This document shows positions 35,083-44,558 of a stretch of DNA of 64,000 bases, piece after piece; the stretch's first letter is position 1; each line of letters begins with the position of its first letter. The stretch is taken from contig NZ_PGUY01000013.1 of NCBI RefSeq assembly GCF_002863585.1, forward strand, positions 1 to 64,000, given 5' to 3'. The notes under the pieces are model-generated. The model saw only the letters and a list, made by a program, of their open reading frames with translations, ran no database searches and had not been told where the DNA came from. The position numbers and the translations under genes are program-made. The DNA is from Peribacillus deserti. Lineage in GTDB: Bacteria > Bacillota > Bacilli > Bacillales > DSM-1321.

Positions 35083-35583
35083 TTACTCATCATTAAACAA
35101 ATCTTCGTTTACTAACCCACTGATGAATGCATCAAAGTTTTCAGCGAGAAAGGTAATGTTGGGATTTTCAAAATCCTCCACATCGACATGAATGACACGG
35201 GGTTCCCCATTATTTCCGCACTTTGAATAATCCAGCATAACGGCATCATGCCCGCCAGAGGGAGTGGAACATAAAACAATTCCAATGTCCGGGTATCCCC
35301 ATTCCTGGATCATGAATTGGCTGCCGCTGTCCGTATCGATGCCCCATTCCCCGCCGATTCCATTTATAGAACTAATTGCAATGTGATCCTCTGCCCACGA
35401 AGTAGGTGAAGCTGTGGGAAAGCAAGTGTTTATAGGTGTTCCCCCGTTGCGGATTTTAATCAGATCCATATAAGATTTTGGCAGCTTGTAACCGAGGAGG
35501 TCTTCCGTTTTCTTAATCATAGTATCGGTAACCGGTTGTGGATTTGTAAAATAATTTTCTGATTCATCCCAAAACATGTTCAT
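35083..35583 (-). CDS. SMI1/KNR4-family protein
   Basis: About 166 residues from ATG 35583 (MNMFWDESENYF), chosen because AGGTGGGG lies just upstream; the open frame beyond it lacks a site. The SMI1/KNR4 pattern is visible: PVTDTMIKKTEDLLGYKLPK, YMDLIKIRNGG, INGIGG, EWGYPDIGIVLCSTPSGGHD and VIHVDVEDFENPNITFLA. In bacteria this superfamily is mostly immunity proteins of contact-dependent or polymorphic toxins. No toxin gene is nearby, so it is an orphan. It is a cytoplasmic protein. Confidence 0.88.
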   Translation of the reverse strand: MNMFWDESENYFTNPQPVTDTMIKKTEDLLGYKLPKSYMDLIKIRNGGTPINTCFPTASPTSWAEDHIAISSINGIGGEWGIDTDSGSQFMIQEWGYPDIGIVLCSTPSGGHDAVMLDYSKCGNNGEPRVIHVDVEDFENPNITFLAENFDAFISGLVNEDLFNDE

Positions 35584-35861
35584 ATATTCCCCACCTAATA
35601 AAAATAATTCTCTACTACGAGTTAGTGCGTTGTAAAAAGGCACACTGAATTTTAACATATTTTACCGGTCAGAAAAATTGTAAAGATTGAATTTTCTTGG
35701 GATTTTCCTGAAAGCTAAAGAAGGATATACGCTCATGTTTCCATACCTCGACAGGTGAAGGAAAAAGGGTGTAAAAATGGAAATTGTAAAACTTTTGTTA
35801 TAATTTATTTTTTTGGGGTATTTATATACACAAATAACCTTTTAGGGAGGCAGGGATCAAG

Positions 35862-36134
35862 ATGAAACACGAATACAAATCCAATCGAAATAATTCGGAC
35901 CAATATGGCAAAGGACAGGCAGAATATATTATGGATAAGGATGCGTTGAAAACTCGCAAAATCCTGACCCAGGCCCACACAGAATACACAAAAGGAGCTA
36001 CAAGCCTGATTGAAAATGTACAGCGTGAATTCCTAAACAACAGACGATATATTGAAATTGACAAAGCCCTTGACCAAAGAGACGAGGAACGTTTTATGGC
36101 GCTAACCTCCGAGGGTTGGGAAAAGGTGCTATGA
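35862..36134 (+). CDS. Small IDEAL-domain protein
   Basis: 90 residues. The last 30 residues (NNRRYIEIDKALDQRDEERF, then MALTSE) match the IDEAL domain (ID-ALD-xDxExFxxLT), a short helical motif found in Bacillus proteins such as YpiB. The first half is polar and helical. AGGGAGG at about 35845-35851 serves ATG 35862. Function unknown; probably a protein-protein interaction element. It is followed directly by a strong terminator. Confidence 0.65.
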   Translation: MKHEYKSNRNNSDQYGKGQAEYIMDKDALKTRKILTQAHTEYTKGATSLIENVQREFLNNRRYIEIDKALDQRDEERFMALTSEGWEKVL

Positions 36135-36155
36135 ACATAGAGCAACATCATAAAA

Positions 36156-36210
36156 CAGCTGGCTGACAAATTCGTTACAATCAGAATAATGTCAGCCAGC
36201 TGTTTTTTTT
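36156..36210 (+). terminator. Terminator of the IDEAL-domain gene
   Basis: CAGCTGGCTGACA (36156-36168) and TGTCAGCCAGCTG (36190-36202) pair perfectly and are followed by eight T. Confidence 0.93.
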
Positions 36211-36213
36211 GTT

Positions 36214-36250
36214 TGGGAAATAATCGGGAAATGGGGGACTGTCCCCCATT
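36214..36250. repeat. Dispersed palindromic repeat, copy at 36.2 kb
   Basis: TGGGAAATAATCGGGAAATG runs into GGGGACTGTCCCCCATT, the long form of the repeat, between two convergent terminators. Confidence 0.85.
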
Positions 36251-36286
36251 AAAAAAGCCTGCCCCGAGAGGAGCAGGGGACAGGCT
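36251..36286 (-). terminator. Leftward terminator
   Basis: GCCTGCCCC and GGGGACAGGC pair. On the minus strand the stem is followed by TTTTTT (36256-36251), ending the gene at 36297. Confidence 0.8.
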
Positions 36287-36296
36287 GTAATGTATA

Positions 36297-36707
36297 TTAT
36301 GAGAAGTCCGGCCAGTTGGTCTGGATTTCGTCGCCTTCGATTTGTTCGAGGGTACGATACTTGAATGGTGTTAGTTCGGCTTCTTCTTTTTTAATGAATT
36401 CTTTGGCGATTTCGAATGGAAGAAGTTCAAACTCTTCGTTTTTCTCGGAAATGAAGTAGGCACCGGCAACTTGTCCTTTTTTTGACATGTCCAAAGTTAA
36501 AAATGCTGGATAATAGGTTTGATCACTAGCCTCCAATATTGCTTTTGCAGTCACTGATGATCCGTCCGGCTCATGCTCAACAGAATCATTGCTTATTTTT
36601 TCGAGAACCTTTAGAGCCCAGCCTGGCTTTTTGTAACCCCCTATGATTTTTGGCGGGTTATTTTTCAGCTGTTCTATAAGGTCTGTGTTTCGATTCTGGT
36701 TATCCAT
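36297..36707 (-). CDS. Hypothetical soluble protein
   Basis: 136 residues, acidic, with no signal or membrane segment. It begins MDNQNRNTDLIEQLKNNPPK, and the middle contains YPAFLTLDMSKKGQVAGAYF. I do not recognise the family. GGAGGCG lies before the ATG and a good terminator follows, so it is probably a real single-gene unit. Confidence 0.65.
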   Translation of the reverse strand: MDNQNRNTDLIEQLKNNPPKIIGGYKKPGWALKVLEKISNDSVEHEPDGSSVTAKAILEASDQTYYPAFLTLDMSKKGQVAGAYFISEKNEEFELLPFEIAKEFIKKEEAELTPFKYRTLEQIEGDEIQTNWPDFS

Positions 36708-37007
36708 GTTTATCTAACGCCTCCATTAGTGCAATGAAATCTGAAATTATATAAGATTTCAGTATTTCTGCTATCTCTCTATATATGAAGAAGATATGAA
36801 AATGATATTAAAAAATATTAAACTGCATGTTTATAAAAAAGTCTGTCTATTTTTAAATTTAGTATAAAAGAACATCGAAAACAATGTCAAAGAATACCAA
36901 TGTAGTATTATATTAGAAAACTCTGAAGAAAGATAGTGAAACCCTAATTTACCTCATCAAAATGAAACAGGGCAATGCTGCGATAGCGCTAACACTGCCC
37001 TGTCCCG
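36708..37007. terminator. Gap with the terminator of the LysM gene
   Basis: An ACAGGGCA/TGCCCTGT stem at about 36967-37003 ends the leftward endopeptidase gene. The remaining A/T-rich bases should include the promoter of the gene at 36707, which I could not place precisely. No coding frame is seen. Confidence 0.5.
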
Positions 37008-38015
37008 TTAAAATAATCTTTTATAGCCTTGAAATCTAGTTTTATAGTAATTCATATTAATGGAGGTGATTTCAACTCCCTTACCCGAACTTGCGTGGAT
37101 AAATTGCCCGTCCCCGATATACATTCCCATATGAGAGATGCTGGATGATCCATCTATTGTAGAGAAAAATAGCAGATCACCTGGTATTGGTTCTGTGACA
37201 GACTGTCCTTTGCTAAAGTAACTAGCAGATGATTGTCTGGTTATCTTATATCCAGTCTTATTGTAAATATAGTAGATAAACCCGCTGCAATCAAATCCGC
37301 TTGGTGTGCTGCCAGAATATACATAAGGAACTCCAATATGTTTTTTTGCTTCATCTATTAGAGCTTGAATTTGGTTAGCGTTTGTTTGAGTTGGAACAGA
37401 TGCTGATTGGTCACTATCTTTAATAGGCTGCGCTGCTGGAATCAGAAGGGATTGTCCGACTCGAATACCGTCTTTAGTTAATTTGTTTGAAGCACTTAAA
37501 GTCTCGACAGTAATGCTATATTTACTTGCAATCTTCCAAAGACTGTCACCCGGCTGGACAATATAGGACTGAGGCAGTGCAGGTTTCGGACTTGTCTTTT
37601 GCGGTGCAGGTGAAGGTGAACTTTTGGAGGTGCTGGATACTATAAGTTTTTGACCGATCAGTATTTTTTCATTTTTTAAGTTGTTCCATTTTTTTAAATC
37701 AGACAATGAAATCTTGAATTTCTTTGAAATTTTATCTAGCGAATCCCCTTTAGCGACTACGTAAGTGGATTGCTTTTTGGTAGATTGAGAAACCGGAGTT
37801 ATCGTCTCAGGCAGTTGAAGCTTCTGGCCTGCGAAGATAGAATCGCCCTTCAGCTTATTTAACTCTTTTAATTTCGCAATTGTTGTAGAACTGCTTTTTG
37901 CTATTTTACTAAGTGAGTCGCCGCTTTTAACGGTATATGTACTTGCTGAAGCTGATGAGATAAAACAGCCAGAAATTAGAATGGAAGCAGTTAATGCTGC
38001 AATTGTTTTCCTCAA
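37008..38015 (-). CDS. LysM-NlpC/P60 peptidoglycan endopeptidase
   Basis: 335 residues: signal peptide (cleavage near SASAS, about 25), three LysM domains (about 26-70, 86-128 and 151-194; [42 protein letters not shown]) and a C-terminal NlpC/P60 domain with catalytic Cys in [12 protein letters not shown] (about 244), His in [11 protein letters not shown] (about 294) and a third residue in QFIHASSG. It resembles LytE/LytF/CwlS D,L-endopeptidases that open wall peptides during growth and separation. It starts at TTG 38015 after AGGGGTG. A WalR box precedes it. Confidence 0.95.
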   Translation of the reverse strand: MRKTIAALTASILISGCFISSASASTYTVKSGDSLSKIAKSSSTTIAKLKELNKLKGDSIFAGQKLQLPETITPVSQSTKKQSTYVVAKGDSLDKISKKFKISLSDLKKWNNLKNEKILIGQKLIVSSTSKSSPSPAPQKTSPKPALPQSYIVQPGDSLWKIASKYSITVETLSASNKLTKDGIRVGQSLLIPAAQPIKDSDQSASVPTQTNANQIQALIDEAKKHIGVPYVYSGSTPSGFDCSGFIYYIYNKTGYKITRQSSASYFSKGQSVTEPIPGDLLFFSTIDGSSSISHMGMYIGDGQFIHASSGKGVEITSINMNYYKTRFQGYKRLF

Positions 38016-38076
38016 AACCTACACCCCTAAATTTTCCTCTTTTACATTATTCTACATAATTATTCATTTCAAAAAC

Positions 38077-38093
38077 ATTACAGTTATATTACA
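38077..38093 (-). promoter_or_regulatory. WalR (YycF) binding box
   Basis: On the minus strand the site reads TGTAAT-ATAAC-TGTAAT, a perfect match to the known consensus TGTWAH-N5-TGTWAH. It lies about 62 bases before the TTG start of the wall endopeptidase; TAGAAT at 38052-38047 is a candidate -10. Confidence 0.8.
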
Positions 38094-38422
38094 AAATATG
38101 TGTTTCTTCATTATTTCAATTGAAAGGACTTGTAGGTCCAAAAAATAGAGACGATTCCCTTACTGCTTTTTTAAAACAAACGTTTAGTTAACTTATTCAG
38201 AAATCTTGGTTTATCAAGGGTTCACGATAAAAATTTCCTGCTAAAGATAGCGAATATTGTCTGGGAAATAAATAGATTTAAATTAAAATAAGATAAATAC
38301 CCTGTTTTTATGATGTTAAACTAGGTATTTCGACCCTTTTTTCAAAAACTATTAACATTTATACCATTTTTTTGCATACTAGTAGGAGAATGGTTATAAA
38401 GAGAAAAAAAGGGAGGATTAGA

Positions 38423-41400
38423 TTGTTGGCTATCAAACTAAAAGTTCTATTTGCCCCAATAATTACTATGTCACTAGCTTTTGTTTTATCAACTTTCGTC
38501 TTAGTATCTAATGCTAGCGCAAGTGAATCTACTTGGAGTGCCACCTATTATCCTCGTGTTGACTTCAAAGGTACCGCTGTTAAAACTACAGCAAGCCAGC
38601 TCAATTATAATTGGGGAACAAACTCACCTAGCACCAAAATTCCAAAAGACAACTTTTCAGCGGTATATACTAAAAAAATATCACTCTCCAAAGCTGCCAA
38701 ATACCGCATTTCGGGTAAAGCTGATGATGGAATTCAAATCTATGTGAACGGTGTAAAACAAGTAGATTTTTGGAAAGACGGATCTCATTATTTTAATAAA
38801 GAGCTTACGTTAAAATCAGGGACTAACAATATTCAGGTAAAGTATTATGAGCGTGGATCCAGTGCTTATATTCAGGTCAATATCCAGGCAATTGAAGATC
38901 TGCGCATCGATAAATGGACCGCTTATTTTTATCCCAAAGTAAATTTTACTGGGACCCCCGCGAAGCAATATTATACCGACCTTAAGTCTGCCTGGAGTGG
39001 ATCTCCTGCAGCAGGTATACCCGCAGATAACTTTTCAGCAACCTTTGAGAGGAAACTAGTTATCCCTCAAACGGCTAAATACAAATTTTCCGGGAAAGTA
39101 GATGACGGAATACGGCTGTATGTGGATGGCGTGAAATATATCGATTACTGGAAGGATGGAGTACATTCCTTCAATAAAGATATTTCCCTTACGGCTGGGA
39201 CACATACTGTTAAAGTAGCCTATTATGAACGAGGATCAAAAGCTTCCATTGATTTAAATGTTCAGCAGCTTCAGCCGACTATTCCTTCGGATAAATGGCT
39301 TGCTGCCTATTACCCAAAATCAAATTTAACTGGCATTGCGTATTACCAGATCGTTAATGCCATTAACTTTGCCTGGGGTTCTGGATCACCAGCTGCCTAC
39401 ATTCCTAAAGATAATTTCTCTGCTGTCTATCAAAAGAATGTAAAGATCACAAAAACGGGCAAGTATAAGCTATCAGGCACTTCTGACGATGGCATCCGGG
39501 TTTATGTGGACGGAGTCAGACAGGTAGATTTGTGGAAAAAATCAACGAACAATGCATTTAATAAAGAAATTTCTTTGAGTGCTGGTACACATTTAGTTAA
39601 AGTAGAATACTGTGAATTCTATTACGGTTCTAAAATCAAGGTCGACCTAGAGCCATTACCTGTAAATCCTGCACCTCCAGTAAGCTTTGACCACTGGAAT
39701 GCAGCATATTATCCTTCTTCTGACTTCACAGGTACACCGGTCTACACAGAATTAAAAGAACTGGATCTTAATTTGGGTTCTAATTCTCCGATTTCAGGGA
39801 TACACAAAGATAACTTTACTGCAATTTACGAAAAGAAAGTAAATATCAGTGAGGCTGGCAAGTATAAGCTTTCTGGTACCTCTGATGACGGTATCCGCAT
39901 ATATGTAGACGGCGTCAAACAGGTTGATTTATGGAAAAAGTCAACGGACAATGCCTTTGATAAGGATCTCTCATTGAGTGCAGGTGCTCATACCATTAAA
40001 GTAGAGTATTCGGAGAATTACTACAGCTCAAAAATCAAAGTGGATCTAAAGCCGGCTGCTGTAACGCCTCCTCCTGAGGTTACTTTTGACCACTGGACGG
40101 CCGCCTATTATCCTTCCACTGATTTTACAGGAACACCTATTTACACAGAAACAAAAAATTTGGATCTAAATTGGGGTTCAAACTCACCGATTACAGGGAT
40201 ACCTAAAGACAACTTTACCGCCGTTTACGAAAAGAAAGTAAATGTTAGTGAGGCAGGTAAATATAAGCTGTCAGGGACTTCCGATGATGGCATTCGGATT
40301 TATGTAGATGGAGTCAGACAGGTGGATTTGTGGAAAAAATCGACTGATAACGCCTTTAACCAGGAGATTTCCTTGGCTGCAGGTACTCACTTAATTAGGG
40401 TGGAGTATTCGGAGATATACTACGGCTCAAAAATTAAGGTAGACTTGCAAAGAGCTGCTGCACCGGAACCTCCGCCAGTTACAGAAGGAAGCTGGACAGC
40501 AGCTTACTACCCAACCAAGGATTTGTCGGGTACGCCGCTCTATAAAACTGAGAATCAATTAAATTTCTCATGGGGAACAGGGTCACCTGACCCAACAATA
40601 TCAGCAGATTATTTTTCCGCCGTCTATGAAAAGAAAGTGAACATAGCTAAATCAGGAAACTATCGCCTGGTCGGAAATGTAGATGACGGTATGCGAGTGT
40701 ATATAGATGGAGTAAAGGTCTATGATCTTTGGAAGGTTGGAATTCAAACCTTTGATCAAAATATATATCTTGCAGCCGGAACACATGATCTGAAAATTGA
40801 ATACTTCGAAAATGCAAAAACTGCTGGGATAAAGTTTGATATTATAGAAGATTATTGGACTGCTTTATATTATCCACTGCAAAGTTTTGGCGGATCCCCT
40901 GTTGAACTTAGTCATGAGGAGTTAAATTTTGACTGGGCAGCCGGATCTCCTGCGCCAGGTATTCCTGATAATAATTTCTCAGTAAAATATAGTAAAAAGG
41001 TCTTTATCCCTTCCTCAGGAAAGTATAGATTTTCCGGTCGATCCGATGACGGCATCCGGATTAAAGTGGATGGGACTACTCAGCTGGAGGACTGGACACC
41101 GGGTCTCCATACCATTAATAAAGATGTTACATTAACTCCTGGTATTCACTCTATTGATATTGAATATTATGAAGCAGATGCTGAAGCTGTCCTTGATTTA
41201 AGTTTTGAGCAAGTAATCATCAAACAAGTAACCCAATATACAAATTATTCTTATACTCTTCAATCTGCTGTTGATAAGCAGGTTGCATCCGCGAATCCGC
41301 AGACTGATAAAAAGTATGATGCGTATGTAAGTGCAGGTGCTTTTTCAAGTATCACTGGAACAACTACAAGGGTTGGAACAGTAAGTGGAACGTGGAATGT

Positions 41401-42235
41401 TAGGGGAGGAATCGGGACTTCGTATTGGGCAATGGGTGAAATAAAACAAGGTCAGAAGATTACAATCCTTTCTGAAAAACTAAAGGCATCGGACGGCAGT
41501 TATTGGTACAAAATTACGTACCCTCAGACTTGGAAGACTGCGAATGCATCTGATGTTAAATATTATATGGATGTAAAGAATTTTGGAACCAGCACTTCTG
41601 GATACTACCAATTCTTAAAGCTTACTGGTACTGCCGGGACAAATGCATATGAAGTAAACGACAAAATTCTTACAGCCTCTGCTGGAGTACTGAAGGGGAA
41701 AGCTCAAGTATTTAAGCAGGCAAGCCAGGCATATAACATTAATGAAGTGTATTTAATTTCCCACTCTTTGCTGGAAACAGGCAATGGAACTTCCCCATTA
41801 GCAACAGGTGCCAAAGTCAGACAGAAACGGGATGCAAATGGACAAGTAATACTTGGTTCTGACGGAAAGCCACAAACTATTGTTGTGACATCCGCGGATG
41901 CCGATCAGAGCTATGATGCTATTGTTTATAATTTGTATGGCATTGGAGCAAATGATAGCTGTGCCCTGGACTGTGGAGCAAAGCGAGCGTTTATTGAAGG
42001 ATGGACCTCGATTGACAAAGCCATTATTGGCGGAGCGAAGTTCGTTTCTGAAAACTATGTGCAGCAGGGTCAGGACACTCTCTATAAAATGCGTTGGAAT
42101 CCAGCAGCGCCGGCAACTCACCAATATGCAACCGACATAGGCTGGGCATATAAACAGACAACAAGGTTTTATCAATTATACAGCACATTAGAAAGCTATA
42201 CCGCTGTTTATGATATTCCTCAATATTCTTTATAA
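38423..42235 (+). CDS. Secreted glucosaminidase with seven PA14 domains
   Basis: About 1270 residues. GGGAGG at 38411-38416 favours TTG 38423 over ATG 38390 or 38372. A signal peptide ends near NASASE (about 36). Seven PA14 domains start at about 36, 162, 289, 421, 555, 688 and 809, each with W-AAYYP, DNFSAVY and SDDGIR-YVDGV; copies 3-5 are very similar, suggesting recent duplication. An SH3-like segment (about 975-1065) and a C-terminal GH73 N-acetylglucosaminidase domain (about 1090-1270; SHSLLETGNGTSPLATG, YNLYGIGA) follow, as in LytD-type autolysins. PA14 modules probably bind glycans. Monocistronic, with a terminator after it. Confidence 0.93.
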   Translation: MLAIKLKVLFAPIITMSLAFVLSTFVLVSNASASESTWSATYYPRVDFKGTAVKTTASQLNYNWGTNSPSTKIPKDNFSAVYTKKISLSKAAKYRISGKADDGIQIYVNGVKQVDFWKDGSHYFNKELTLKSGTNNIQVKYYERGSSAYIQVNIQAIEDLRIDKWTAYFYPKVNFTGTPAKQYYTDLKSAWSGSPAAGIPADNFSATFERKLVIPQTAKYKFSGKVDDGIRLYVDGVKYIDYWKDGVHSFNKDISLTAGTHTVKVAYYERGSKASIDLNVQQLQPTIPSDKWLAAYYPKSNLTGIAYYQIVNAINFAWGSGSPAAYIPKDNFSAVYQKNVKITKTGKYKLSGTSDDGIRVYVDGVRQVDLWKKSTNNAFNKEISLSAGTHLVKVEYCEFYYGSKIKVDLEPLPVNPAPPVSFDHWNAAYYPSSDFTGTPVYTELKELDLNLGSNSPISGIHKDNFTAIYEKKVNISEAGKYKLSGTSDDGIRIYVDGVKQVDLWKKSTDNAFDKDLSLSAGAHTIKVEYSENYYSSKIKVDLKPAAVTPPPEVTFDHWTAAYYPSTDFTGTPIYTETKNLDLNWGSNSPITGIPKDNFTAVYEKKVNVSEAGKYKLSGTSDDGIRIYVDGVRQVDLWKKSTDNAFNQEISLAAGTHLIRVEYSEIYYGSKIKVDLQRAAAPEPPPVTEGSWTAAYYPTKDLSGTPLYKTENQLNFSWGTGSPDPTISADYFSAVYEKKVNIAKSGNYRLVGNVDDGMRVYIDGVKVYDLWKVGIQTFDQNIYLAAGTHDLKIEYFENAKTAGIKFDIIEDYWTALYYPLQSFGGSPVELSHEELNFDWAAGSPAPGIPDNNFSVKYSKKVFIPSSGKYRFSGRSDDGIRIKVDGTTQLEDWTPGLHTINKDVTLTPGIHSIDIEYYEADAEAVLDLSFEQVIIKQVTQYTNYSYTLQSAVDKQVASANPQTDKKYDAYVSAGAFSSITGTTTRVGTVSGTWNVRGGIGTSYWAMGEIKQGQKITILSEKLKASDGSYWYKITYPQTWKTANASDVKYYMDVKNFGTSTSGYYQFLKLTGTAGTNAYEVNDKILTASAGVLKGKAQVFKQASQAYNINEVYLISHSLLETGNGTSPLATGAKVRQKRDANGQVILGSDGKPQTIVVTSADADQSYDAIVYNLYGIGANDSCALDCGAKRAFIEGWTSIDKAIIGGAKFVSENYVQQGQDTLYKMRWNPAAPATHQYATDIGWAYKQTTRFYQLYSTLESYTAVYDIPQYSL

Positions 42236-42246
42236 AATAAAGCAAA

Positions 42247-42283
42247 AAGCCATTCAGTTTAAAATACTGAATGGCTTACTTTT
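42247..42283 (+). terminator. Terminator of the glucosaminidase gene
   Basis: AAGCCATTCAGT and ACTGAATGGCTT pair around a short A/T loop; TTTTT follows after three bases. Confidence 0.8.
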
Positions 42284-42351
42284 TGGCTAATTTTCTGTAT
42301 TGATTGGTCGCTGGAGGTGTCGCTGGCTGGCAATTGATTGTTGATTTTACG

Positions 42352-42485
42352 CACTATGTTGATTGTAACGGATATGCGAGACTCCTGCGGGAAGTAGCGG
42401 TTGAGGGAAACCCCACAGGGGAAAACGCCGAGGAGGCTCCCGGACCGCCCCGCGGAAAGCGAGTGCCTGTAGCGGAAATCAACAG
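42352..42485. repeat. 134-bp structured repeat, copy 1
   Basis: It begins CACTATGTTGATTG and contains GCGAGACTCCTGCGGGA, CCCCACAGG, ACGCCGAGGAGGCTCCC and CCGCGGAAAGCGAGTGCCTG. It ends AAATCAACAG, whose TCAACA pairs with TGTTGA at the start. Copy 2 lies at 57387-57521. Similar elements are, from memory, common in Bacillaceae genomes. Confidence 0.85.
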
Positions 42486-42500
42486 ACACATTTAATAAGA

Positions 42501-43670
42501 TCACTTTTTAAATAAGAACTCAACTAACTTTTTACTAGAAGCACCATCAGAATACTCGTTCCATTTTCGTTTAAAACGTCCTACCGCTTCTTGATCAAAC
42601 GTATTCCTCAACACTTCTTCTAAGATAGATTCAGTGGAATAAACGACAGGTCCGGGCATGGATTTTTCGTAATCTTCCCAGAAACCTCTTTCTTTTTTAT
42701 ATTCTTCTAAATCATAAGGATAGAAGATCATGGGCTTTTCAAGTAAAGAGTATTCAAAAGGAATGGACGAATAGTCCGTTATTAGTAAATCAGTTATCAA
42801 AAGTAATTCGTTGATGTCATGATAGCGGGATAAATTATAAAGAAAGCCGGGATACTCTCTTTCAAAGGATTGAGAAACAGTGACTGCAGGATGCAGTTTT
42901 AGTAACAGGACGTAACCTTTACTAGACAGCTCTTCGTGGAGCAAACTAATATCCAGCGATAATGTGTCTGTATACAACTGATCCTCTCTATATGTTGGAG
43001 CATATAAAATGGTCTTCTTTCCAGGTAAATCAGGAAATTCATGTTCAAGTGTTCCCAGAACCTTTGATTTAGCTGCTTCATCAAAAAAGAAATCCGTTCT
43101 CGGTACACCGGTTTTTAATATGTTTCGTTCCTCGAGTCCAAAACTTTCTTTATAAATTTGAGCCATTATCTCCGAACCGACAGTGGCATAGTGAAATTGT
43201 TTATATACCTGCAGAAAACGTTTGTTTGCACGGTTACTTCTGTTTATATTAGATGGATCTTTGAGTCCAAATTGTTTAATGGCACCCGCTGCATGCCACA
43301 CTTGCACACATTTTACATCAGGCTTAAAAGAAGCTGCAGAAAGGAAAGCGAAATAGTTATCAATAATAATAACCTTAGATGTAGCAAGGTGATAGATGGA
43401 TGCCAGCCAATGAGTGATATTTAGCGTTCCGTAATTAAAGACGATGGTATCCCCATCGTCTTTAATGTTTGCTTTTGATTTGTTTGTTTTTAAGAACACC
43501 GTTTTATAAGGGATGTTCTGTTGTTTAATCTCTTCCAAGATGAAGAGGCAATTGTCATCAAAAGAAGAAACAAATGTTACTTTGTTTCTTATAGGGAACA
43601 TGCTAAATAGTAAAAATACCACTCTGAATATAGTGAGGTAAATACCTATAGCAGCTTCCCGTAACATCAC
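42501..43670 (-). CDS. tagB: CDP-glycerol glycerophosphotransferase TagB
   Basis: 389 residues. A membrane-associating N-terminus (about 5-26) precedes the family core: SKVIIIDNYFAFL, CVQVWHAAGAIKQFGL (about 120-135), TVGSEIMAQIYKESFG, KKTILYAPTYREDQ, LLKLHPAV and LLITDYSSIPFEYSLL (about 298-313). This GT-B enzyme adds the first glycerol phosphate to the lipid-linked disaccharide of wall teichoic acid at the inner membrane face. Length and sequence fit B. subtilis TagB. The GTG start overlaps the tagD stop, showing translational coupling. Confidence 0.9.
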   Translation of the reverse strand: MMLREAAIGIYLTIFRVVFLLFSMFPIRNKVTFVSSFDDNCLFILEEIKQQNIPYKTVFLKTNKSKANIKDDGDTIVFNYGTLNITHWLASIYHLATSKVIIIDNYFAFLSAASFKPDVKCVQVWHAAGAIKQFGLKDPSNINRSNRANKRFLQVYKQFHYATVGSEIMAQIYKESFGLEERNILKTGVPRTDFFFDEAAKSKVLGTLEHEFPDLPGKKTILYAPTYREDQLYTDTLSLDISLLHEELSSKGYVLLLKLHPAVTVSQSFEREYPGFLYNLSRYHDINELLLITDLLITDYSSIPFEYSLLEKPMIFYPYDLEEYKKERGFWEDYEKSMPGPVVYSTESILEEVLRNTFDQEAVGRFKRKWNEYSDGASSKKLVEFLFKK

Positions 43671-44059
43671 TTAACTTTTAAGAGGTCTTTTTTAATTTTG
43701 GTAGTAGAGATACCGATTGTTCTTGGAAGATATACAACCTCACAGTACTCCTTTAATTCATCAAAATGACCTTCCCAGTCATCTCCCATGACAAATACAT
43801 CTACACCCTCGCGGATAATATCATCCTTCTTTTGTGCCCAATTTTCTTCTGGGATTACTTTATCTACATAACGGATGGATTCAAGAATTTTTTTTCGGTT
43901 TTCAAAGCTATGATAAGCTTTCTTATTTTTTATGTCGTTAAACTCGTCTGTGGAGATTGCGACAATCAAGTAATCTCCTAATTCTCTTGCACGCTGTAAA
44001 AGATTAATATGGCCCCAGTGAAGTAAGTCGAATGTTCCGTAAGTAATTACTTTTTTCAT
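43667..44059 (-). CDS. tagD: Glycerol-3-phosphate cytidylyltransferase TagD
   Basis: About 130 residues from ATG 44059 (MKKVITYGTFDLLHWGHINL), with AGGAGG seven bases upstream; the frame extends to 44083 without a better site. The nucleotidyltransferase signature HWGH (about 14-17), the RYVDKVIPEENWAQKKDDI segment, FVMGDDWEGHFD and RTIGISTTKI identify TagD, which makes CDP-glycerol from CTP and glycerol-3-phosphate for wall teichoic acid. The gene is coupled to tagB. Confidence 0.95.
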   Translation of the reverse strand: MKKVITYGTFDLLHWGHINLLQRARELGDYLIVAISTDEFNDIKNKKAYHSFENRKKILESIRYVDKVIPEENWAQKKDDIIREGVDVFVMGDDWEGHFDELKEYCEVVYLPRTIGISTTKIKKDLLKVK

Positions 44060-44558
44060 GTGAATTCCTCCTGTCTTACTCATGTTAACTTCTATAATAT
44101 TAGACGATCTGATTTAATTTCAGGTGACAATTTGCGACAAAATCCATATAGTATATAATTTATCTTCATACTCTAACTATATCCGGTAATTGTTCAATTA
44201 AACAAGTTACTCGAAAATCTATACATAAATGGTATTTTACTTGTTTTTTAGTTTACATACAAGTAAATCGAAGATAAATCGCTGGGTAAATCCAATAAAA
44301 TGATGGAAATTCAATCAATGATTTCATGTAGTGAAGCTGTGGATTTTTCATATTTTGTCCGCACATTTCTACAAAATTCCAAGAAGTTTTTAACAATATT
44401 CAGACGTGAATTTGGTAGAATGATTACCAGCTATGTATATGCACTAAATCAAATTGATGATTAGACTTATGTTCATATAGCTTGGACAAACTGTATCAGC
44501 TGTATTGTATGGTAATATGATAAAACAAAATGAATTCAAGTTAAGGATTGTGAAAAAC
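44060..44558. other. Divergent tag promoter region
   Basis: This A/T-rich gap between leftward tagD and the rightward transferase gene must hold both promoters. TATAAT-like bases lie near 44153-44160. TTG 44505 and ATG 44517 are in frame with the rightward gene but lack a ribosome binding site. No other gene is seen. Confidence 0.4.
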
